From the NCBI GenBank assembly GCA_049680365.1, contig JBAUHQ010000222.1:1-18728 (forward strand): DNA of 18,728 nt. Reading direction: 5' to 3'. Positions 14,398 through 18,728 of this stretch are shown piece after piece. Both the position numbers and the translations under genes were made by a program. The notes below the pieces were generated by a model that was not told where the DNA came from, did not search any database, and saw nothing but the letters and a program-made list of their open reading frames with translations. The stretch's first letter is position 1. The number at the start of each line of letters is the position of its first letter. The stretch is from K23-9 sp049680365 (GTDB lineage Bacteria > Planctomycetota > Planctomycetia > Pirellulales > Pirellulaceae).

Positions 14398-15480
14398 ATG
14401 ATGATGATTAAACAATGGCAAGTGTTGATCGACGAGGCGGTGAAAACAGACGATTCAACGCTGTCCAATTTGCGAATCACACGTGCTCACCATTTGCTGT
14501 CGCAGGCTCTGCTCTTTGCCGTCGGCCCTGCAGCGGGCTCCAATTTTCATAGCTGGGCGGTATGGGGTTCGCGAAAAGCTGGCGTTACCATTCGACAAGA
14601 AGACAAAGACCAAGCGTCACGAGACGGAACCGTAGTCGCCGCAGTTGTCGGGTTTGTCACAGGTTTGTTCGTGGGATATCTGAGTCATTCATTGTTTGCA
14701 TGGCCCTTGTTGCTCTCAATGATTGGATGGTCGCTGACCGGTGCGATTGTTGGCGGATACTGTGGGTATCTGCTGGCGGGCTACACGCGAAGCCGAGCAT
14801 CGAGTTTGATTTTGCGTGGGAATCGAATTGTGTTGGAAGACATCGGATTGGTGTCCGCTGGCTACCTAAGTTACGTCGAAAGCTCGTCCAAGAAATCACC
14901 AAGCGAGGCCGACGAAGCGTTTGCGGCTTTCATCGATTCGCTGCGTGCCGGGTCAACCGAAAACGGCGGACAAGATTTGCTGAAGCGGGCATTTCGACAG
15001 TACGAAATCGCTCGACGAAGTGACGACGTGAAAGTGAAACATGAAGCGAATTATTTCGCCAACTGCTTGGCTGTCTATCACGAACACATTCGCCTACAGC
15101 CGATTATTCGCGACGCGATGCCGCTGTTGATCAGCAAGTGTGTGACCCAGCGGCTAATGACTTACAGTGTTGGCCAGCGACAGTTGGCCGTTCACGAGGA
15201 CGTGCCGCCACTGGGCGATACACCGTTTCCCGAGACGTTGCTTGACATTCAGTCTTCTGAGCTGGAAGAGTTTCTTCACGGCCCAGATGGATTCGACACA
15301 GGCCAAAACCGACTGCAGAACACGAAGACAAGTGACTGGCGAATTCTTCGTCAACGCATGGGCTACATCGTCAATCTTTTTCGCACGCAGCACTTGTCCG
15401 CCGAAGTCGTCGCATCGCCGTACGACGAACTACAATTCCAGGCGATCGCTGCTGGAAATCTCCCGTCACGGCCTTGGTGA
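14398..15480 (+). CDS. Conserved-looking membrane protein of unknown function
   Basis: About 360 residues; I cannot assign a family. The N-terminal quarter has a striking motif-like stretch, HSWAVWGSRKAGVTIRQED (about residues 52-70), after AVGPAAGSNF. Two or three hydrophobic segments follow (VVAAVVGFVTGLFVGYL, FAWPLLLSMIGWSLTGAIVGGYCGYLLAGY, about 80-135). The remaining two thirds is soluble and helical, with a second motif-like region, NYFANCLAVYHEHIRLQP (about 216-233), rich in His, Glu and Arg. Conserved histidines in both regions might bind metal, but that is speculation. Start: three ATGs in a row at 14398-14406 follow AGGA (14391-14394); by spacing, 14401 or 14404 is the better start, and a TTG at 14374 is unlikely. 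A hairpin overlaps its stop codon. Confidence 0.6.
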   Translation: MMMIKQWQVLIDEAVKTDDSTLSNLRITRAHHLLSQALLFAVGPAAGSNFHSWAVWGSRKAGVTIRQEDKDQASRDGTVVAAVVGFVTGLFVGYLSHSLFAWPLLLSMIGWSLTGAIVGGYCGYLLAGYTRSRASSLILRGNRIVLEDIGLVSAGYLSYVESSSKKSPSEADEAFAAFIDSLRAGSTENGGQDLLKRAFRQYEIARRSDDVKVKHEANYFANCLAVYHEHIRLQPIIRDAMPLLISKCVTQRLMTYSVGQRQLAVHEDVPPLGDTPFPETLLDIQSSELEEFLHGPDGFDTGQNRLQNTKTSDWRILRQRMGYIVNLFRTQHLSAEVVASPYDELQFQAIAAGNLPSRPW

Positions 15481-15483
15481 CGG
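15463..15483 (+). terminator. Stem-loop over the stop codon, possible weak terminator
   Basis: CCGTCAC (15463-15469) and GTGACGG (15477-15483) pair perfectly around a 7-nt loop, with the TGA stop inside the right arm. It is GC-rich enough to form in RNA, but there is no T tract directly after it; the nearest TTTTT is at 15511-15515. It may serve as an mRNA 3'-end structure rather than a classical terminator. Confidence 0.35.
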
Positions 15484-15577
15484 CTATGACACGTCTGACG
15501 CAGGGACCGCTTTTTCCGCAAGGATTTGACGTGACAGTCGAACCAGAACAGTCGGGTCGGACAAAAGTCTTTGAGGC

Positions 15578-17002
15578 TCACTTTGGCGGTTGAGGCAATA
15601 CGATGCCTAGTGGTGCAGCCCATTGGGTCCAAGCCTGAAACGCGAGATCGTCGCCGCGAATCATGTCTTGATACGACTCCCATTGCTTGGACGATTGTTG
15701 TTGGGCCGAACAAAACACGGCGGAGACGCTACCAATGCCATTCTGCTTCAACACAATACTGCGGTTTGGGTCGCAGTATGAAACTAGGAATCGTTCGTCA
15801 GGCAATTCTTCCACCGTGATGCAACGCGCTGTGGACGTGTTTTCTACAAACGACATTTTGAGTCGGTCGTGCTCGCGATCGGTCATGAATTTTGCGGAAA
15901 ACTTGTCGCTCCGAACTGTTTGAATCGACATCCCGGACGTTTGGCTTCCGCTAGAGCCGTTGCTGTGGATGGTATCAGCCAGCCGAGTCACCAGTTTCTG
16001 CAGCGGTGTTTGCTGACGGCGCGATTGTCGACGCAACCTCTTTGCACCAAAGGGATCACTATCAATCGGCGATGCTTCTGCTGCTGGCGTTGTAGCGATG
16101 GGAGTCTCTGCCGCACGAGTCCAATGCGACCGGTCAATCATCAAGCGTCCGTCGCCAAGTTGAATCGGCACGAGATCCTTCAGCTGCCGCTGCAAGTGAT
16201 CCAGTGCACCAAATCTGTCGCCTTCATGAGTATCGTCTGTCGATTGAACGAGCAGTTCACTTTGCGGTGGTGAAGGAAATTCGAAGTGCATCACCGCTAA
16301 TTCCTCTATCAGCTTGGCCTTCACTAGACCATTGTCGGCCATCAGGGCAGCATAACTTGGCCAGGAAACAGCTACAGGGTTGGCGGCAGCTACGTTGACA
16401 AACCGAAGGTGGCCATCAGATGACTGTGTTAGCTGGCCGAATCGTTGTTGATCGCCGTACTCCAACCGGAAAAAGTTGTTGGAGTTGTCATCGATCCACA
16501 AGTGAAGGCGTTCGCCTCCATATTGATTGAACGAGAAATGACCGGTCGAGTTTGCTGCAACACTGAAAGGTTCGGCGTTAAAACTGGCGGTGTAGTCGGT
16601 CGCGTGGAAATGCATCCGAGCGCCACCGCTGCTGGACCCACCGCCGTAACCTCGCGGAGCTATGGCTTGCCGAATGCGAGTCAGCAATTTCTCAGCCGCG
16701 TAGGTCCGTAGAAAAAACCGTTGTTCTTCGACGTCTGATTGCGCAAGGTAATCGCGATCAATGGCGATCGTCGTGTCCGCCAGCAGTTGCAGCATTGGGT
16801 CGCCACCGCTGATGGGATAGACCGTTTCGACCCAATGATTTGGGTTCAACCGCAGTCGACCATGTGATAACTCAACCGCCGCCAGGTCGCTAAGCGGATC
16901 AAGAAACGCCGGAAGCGACTTCACAAGATTATTGTCCTGACCGCAAACACAAGAAGCCAACAGTACAGAAAAACAACCAACCAGCAGCTTGAATGATTGC
17001 AT
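15578..17002 (-). CDS. Exported protein with two tandem copies of an unknown domain
   Basis: 474 residues, function unknown. The N-terminus is a signal sequence with LASC at residues 15-18, which fits a lipobox, although a normal cleavage after CVCG is also possible. The mature chain seems to contain one domain twice: about residues 36-235 and 275-465. Matching landmarks are LSDLAAVELSHGRLRLNPNHW (38-57) against LKDLVPIQLGDGRLMIDRSHW (274-294), then EKLLTRIRQAI against QKLVTRLADTI, a Gly/Ser-rich turn in both (GGGSSSGG and NGSSGSQTSG), SFNAEPFSV against KFSAKFMTD, and a closing WPSYAALMADNGL against WESYQDMIRGDDL. A linker at 305-330 is basic. I know no function for this domain. Start: ATG at 17002, preceded at 8-11 nt by GAGG; the frame is open further upstream without a signal peptide. 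Confidence 0.65.
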   Translation of the reverse strand: MQSFKLLVGCFSVLLASCVCGQDNNLVKSLPAFLDPLSDLAAVELSHGRLRLNPNHWVETVYPISGGDPMLQLLADTTIAIDRDYLAQSDVEEQRFFLRTYAAEKLLTRIRQAIAPRGYGGGSSSGGARMHFHATDYTASFNAEPFSVAANSTGHFSFNQYGGERLHLWIDDNSNNFFRLEYGDQQRFGQLTQSSDGHLRFVNVAAANPVAVSWPSYAALMADNGLVKAKLIEELAVMHFEFPSPPQSELLVQSTDDTHEGDRFGALDHLQRQLKDLVPIQLGDGRLMIDRSHWTRAAETPIATTPAAEASPIDSDPFGAKRLRRQSRRQQTPLQKLVTRLADTIHSNGSSGSQTSGMSIQTVRSDKFSAKFMTDREHDRLKMSFVENTSTARCITVEELPDERFLVSYCDPNRSIVLKQNGIGSVSAVFCSAQQQSSKQWESYQDMIRGDDLAFQAWTQWAAPLGIVLPQPPK

Positions 17003-17421
17003 CGCGCACCTCAATTCAAAGGAAATCGACCACTGAAAAACAAGCGTGTTGGACCAAACGCTCGATAATTTGATCGCTTTGATCTGGACGAAGTATAGGG
17101 GACGCCCGCTCGGAAAACAAAGAAATTGCAGCCTCAAACGTCTGGTCAATTGACGACTGTTGGCGATTTGCTGGCGTCATTGGTTGGCCAGCAGAGACAA
17201 ATAATCAGCAAATCGCGACGTCCTATTCATCGGCAGCGGGCCGTACTGATCCAGTGTGATGGATCATCGTTGCCCCAATCACGCCAGGTCGACAATCCGC
17301 TAAGCTCTTGCCGTACAAAGATGCTCCTGCTGTTAGCAAATGAAATGCGTTGCAGGAGAGTTCTGGATTAAAGCCGAGTGGTTTTGATCAATTGATTGGC
17401 AAGGCTGGGAACTTTACGTTT
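17003..17421. promoter_or_regulatory. Long divergent interval with overlapping inverted repeats
   Basis: 419 nt between the exported two-domain protein (minus) and the metallo-beta-lactamase gene (plus), without a supported gene. It holds the alternative hairpins at 17163-17216, a 7-bp dyad (CTCCTGC at 17324-17330 with GCAGGAG at 17352-17358), and the palindromic TTGATCAATTGA at 17384-17395, about 30 nt upstream of the start at 17422. A long structured leader for the plus-strand gene is possible. No clear sigma-70 promoter or known riboswitch pattern was seen. Confidence 0.4.
17163..17216 (+). repeat. Nested, mutually exclusive inverted repeats
   Basis: GCGATTTGCTG (17163-17173) is the exact reverse complement of CAGCAAATCGC (17206-17216), an 11-bp stem with a 32-nt loop. 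Within it, TGCTGGC (17169-17175) is also the exact reverse complement of GCCAGCA (17187-17193), a 7-bp stem with an 11-nt loop. Both use the same left arm, so only one can form at a time. The outer stem has the stronger length; the inner one has the shorter loop. Confidence 0.55.
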
Positions 17422-18728
17422 ATGACAACACTGACATTCTGCGGCGCGGCTGGCACGGTTACAGGATCCTGTTCCTACATTGAATCTGATGTCGCAAAGT
17501 TCATCGTTGACTGCGGCCTGTTTCAGGGCAACAAAACAACGCAACAATTGAATTACGAAGAATTCTTGTTTGATCCTAGCAAGGCAGAGTTTCTGATTCT
17601 GACGCATGCTCACATCGATCATTCCGGATTGCTACCCAAGTTGGTCAAGGCAGGTTTCAAAGGGAGAATCTACGCAACCGAGCCGACCAACGATCTGCTT
17701 GAGTTCATGTTGTTAGATTCGGCTTGGATTCAAGAGTCCAATGCGGAGCGTTTTAACAAACGGCGTGTCCGCGAAGGTGATAAACCGATCGAACCGCTCT
17801 ACATGATGGCCGATGCAGAAGCAACGCTGAAGCTAACTAGCAGTGTTGAATACGAAACGTGGTTCGAGCCGAAACCAGGCGTGAAGGTAAGATTCTGGAA
17901 CGCCGGTCACTTGCTGGGCAGCGCGTCTGCAGAAATTCGCGTTGACGAAAAGGCTTCTGGCAAGACTCTGTCGATGTTGTTCTCGGGTGACTTGGGCCCG
18001 GAAGAAAAAGCGTTTCATCCCGAACCAGACGCGCCAACGGGCTATGACTACATCATCTGCGAAAGCACTTATGGAGATCGCGACCGCGAAGACTACACAC
18101 TGGAGAAACGCCGCGAGGCGATCAAGGAGGAATTGACTCGAGGACTCAAGCGTGGTGGCAACGTCATTATTCCTTCTTTTGCGGTTGAACGTAGCCAAGA
18201 GTTGCTGCATGACATTGGCGTGCTGTTGCACGAAGGTTCGATTCCACCTTGCGATGTATATCTGGATTCTCCGCTTGCGAGAAAAGCGACCGAGGTCTTC
18301 ATCAAGCACTCCGATGAACTGCAAGACATCGCGATGGACGAATCGCAATTGTTTAAGCACAAGCATTTTCACATCGTCCAAAGCGTCGAAGAAAGCAAAG
18401 CGGTCAATCGCATCAACAAGGGAGCGATCATTATTTCCGCCAGTGGAATGTGCAACGCAGGCCGAATCAAGCACCACTTGAAAGCCAACATCGCGCGCAA
18501 AGAAAGCACAATTTTGTTCGTGGGATATCAGTCACCAGGAACGCTAGGGCACATCATTACCAGTGGAGCCAAACGTGTCACCATCCACGGCAAACAGTTC
18601 AAGGTTGCGGCTGAAATTCGCCGGCTTGGCAACTATTCGGCTCACGCGGACCAAGGTGAATTGATTGACTGGGTGATCGAGCGTGGCCCGGCGACAGGCG
18701 GACTGTTTCTCAATCACGGCGACGATGA
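17422..18728 (+). CDS. Beta-CASP metallo-beta-lactamase RNA hydrolase (CPSF/Ysh1-like RNase), cut by window end
   Basis: Zinc-dependent nuclease of the CPSF-73/RNase J-related MBL beta-CASP family, probably acting on RNA in the cytoplasm. 435 residues are visible, partial at the 3' end. The start METTLTFCGAAGTVTGSCS-like N-terminus (MTTLTFCGAAGTVTGSC) is the standard opening of this bacterial group. Metal ligands are all visible: H62-A-H64-I-D66-H67 (THAHIDHSG), H163 in NAGHLLGS, D190 in FSGDLGP and H432 in LNHGD. Beta-CASP motifs follow: E214 in CESTYGDR, IPSFAVERSQELL, YLDSPLARKAT, SASGMCNAGRI around 340-350, and H408 in NYSAHADQ. Family members are usually about 455-465 residues, so only the C-terminal tail is likely to be missing. 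No good ribosome-binding site precedes the ATG. It stands alone after a 419-nt interval with strong inverted repeats. Confidence 0.9.
   Translation, partial: MTTLTFCGAAGTVTGSCSYIESDVAKFIVDCGLFQGNKTTQQLNYEEFLFDPSKAEFLILTHAHIDHSGLLPKLVKAGFKGRIYATEPTNDLLEFMLLDSAWIQESNAERFNKRRVREGDKPIEPLYMMADAEATLKLTSSVEYETWFEPKPGVKVRFWNAGHLLGSASAEIRVDEKASGKTLSMLFSGDLGPEEKAFHPEPDAPTGYDYIICESTYGDRDREDYTLEKRREAIKEELTRGLKRGGNVIIPSFAVERSQELLHDIGVLLHEGSIPPCDVYLDSPLARKATEVFIKHSDELQDIAMDESQLFKHKHFHIVQSVEESKAVNRINKGAIIISASGMCNAGRIKHHLKANIARKESTILFVGYQSPGTLGHIITSGAKRVTIHGKQFKVAAEIRRLGNYSAHADQGELIDWVIERGPATGGLFLNHGDD

Noticed and set aside
15490..15533. CACGTC/GACGTG inverted repeat after the gene ending at 15480
   Set aside because: Only 6 bp with a 32-nt loop, no supporting T tract; likely chance.
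17833..18477. Long minus-strand open frame opposite the beta-CASP gene
   Set aside because: The plus strand carries all metal and beta-CASP motifs there; the minus-strand product shows no domain logic.
1..18728. CRISPR array, tRNA, rRNA, transposase or prophage genes
   Set aside because: No regularly spaced direct repeats, cloverleaf-like sequences, transposase motifs or phage structural genes were seen in reading the window.

Overview
The window reads as ordinary chromosome from a planctomycete, most likely of the Pirellula/Rhodopirellula group. Three things point there. A large secreted cytochrome c ends in the heme-binding domain typical of Planctomycetes and Verrucomicrobia. Most genes lack a clear Shine-Dalgarno sequence. 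Several genes encode exported or membrane proteins of the poorly characterised kind common in that phylum. This assignment rests on protein resemblance only; no rRNA or other phylogenetic marker is present. I see no tRNA, rRNA, CRISPR array, insertion sequence, integrase or prophage gene.

Layout. Bases 41-7105 form a plus-strand block. It holds a membrane-anchored M28 zinc peptidase of the glutaminyl-cyclase-like type, a small membrane protein coupled to it by an ATGA overlap, oligoendopeptidase F, a HhH-GPD (AlkA-type) DNA glycosylase coupled to pepF by a GTGA overlap, and a roughly 984-residue secreted three-heme protein that fuses a sugar-dehydrogenase beta-propeller to two different cytochrome modules. 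Tail to tail with it, bases 10263-7122 on the minus strand carry a SAM methyltransferase followed 31 nt later by a 12-TM MMPL/RND-type exporter. After a gene-poor stretch come a plus-strand anchored leucine-rich protein (10869-11594), a minus-strand pair (14171-12663, a repeat-built lipoprotein, then 12536-11601, an outer-membrane-like protein), a plus-strand membrane protein of unknown function (14398-15480), a minus-strand exported two-module protein (17002-15578), and finally a plus-strand beta-CASP metallo-beta-lactamase ribonuclease-like gene (from 17422) that runs off the window end.

How the genes fit together. The first block mixes peptide breakdown and base-excision repair with a periplasmic electron-transfer oxidoreductase, and does not look like one pathway apart from the overlapping pairs. 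The methyltransferase-MMPL pair is the best candidate for a functional unit: a small hydrophobic molecule or lipid could be methylated and then exported, though the substrate cannot be read from sequence. The stretch from 11.6 to 17.0 kb is dominated by cell-envelope proteins without known function. Two of them appear to be built from internally duplicated domains. The long gap before the metallo-beta-lactamase gene contains overlapping inverted repeats that could form mutually exclusive hairpins.

I found no convincing new defence or mobile system. The most unusual items are the three-part cytochrome fusion, the methyltransferase-exporter pair, the two repeat-built envelope proteins and the alternative hairpins at 17.16-17.22 kb.
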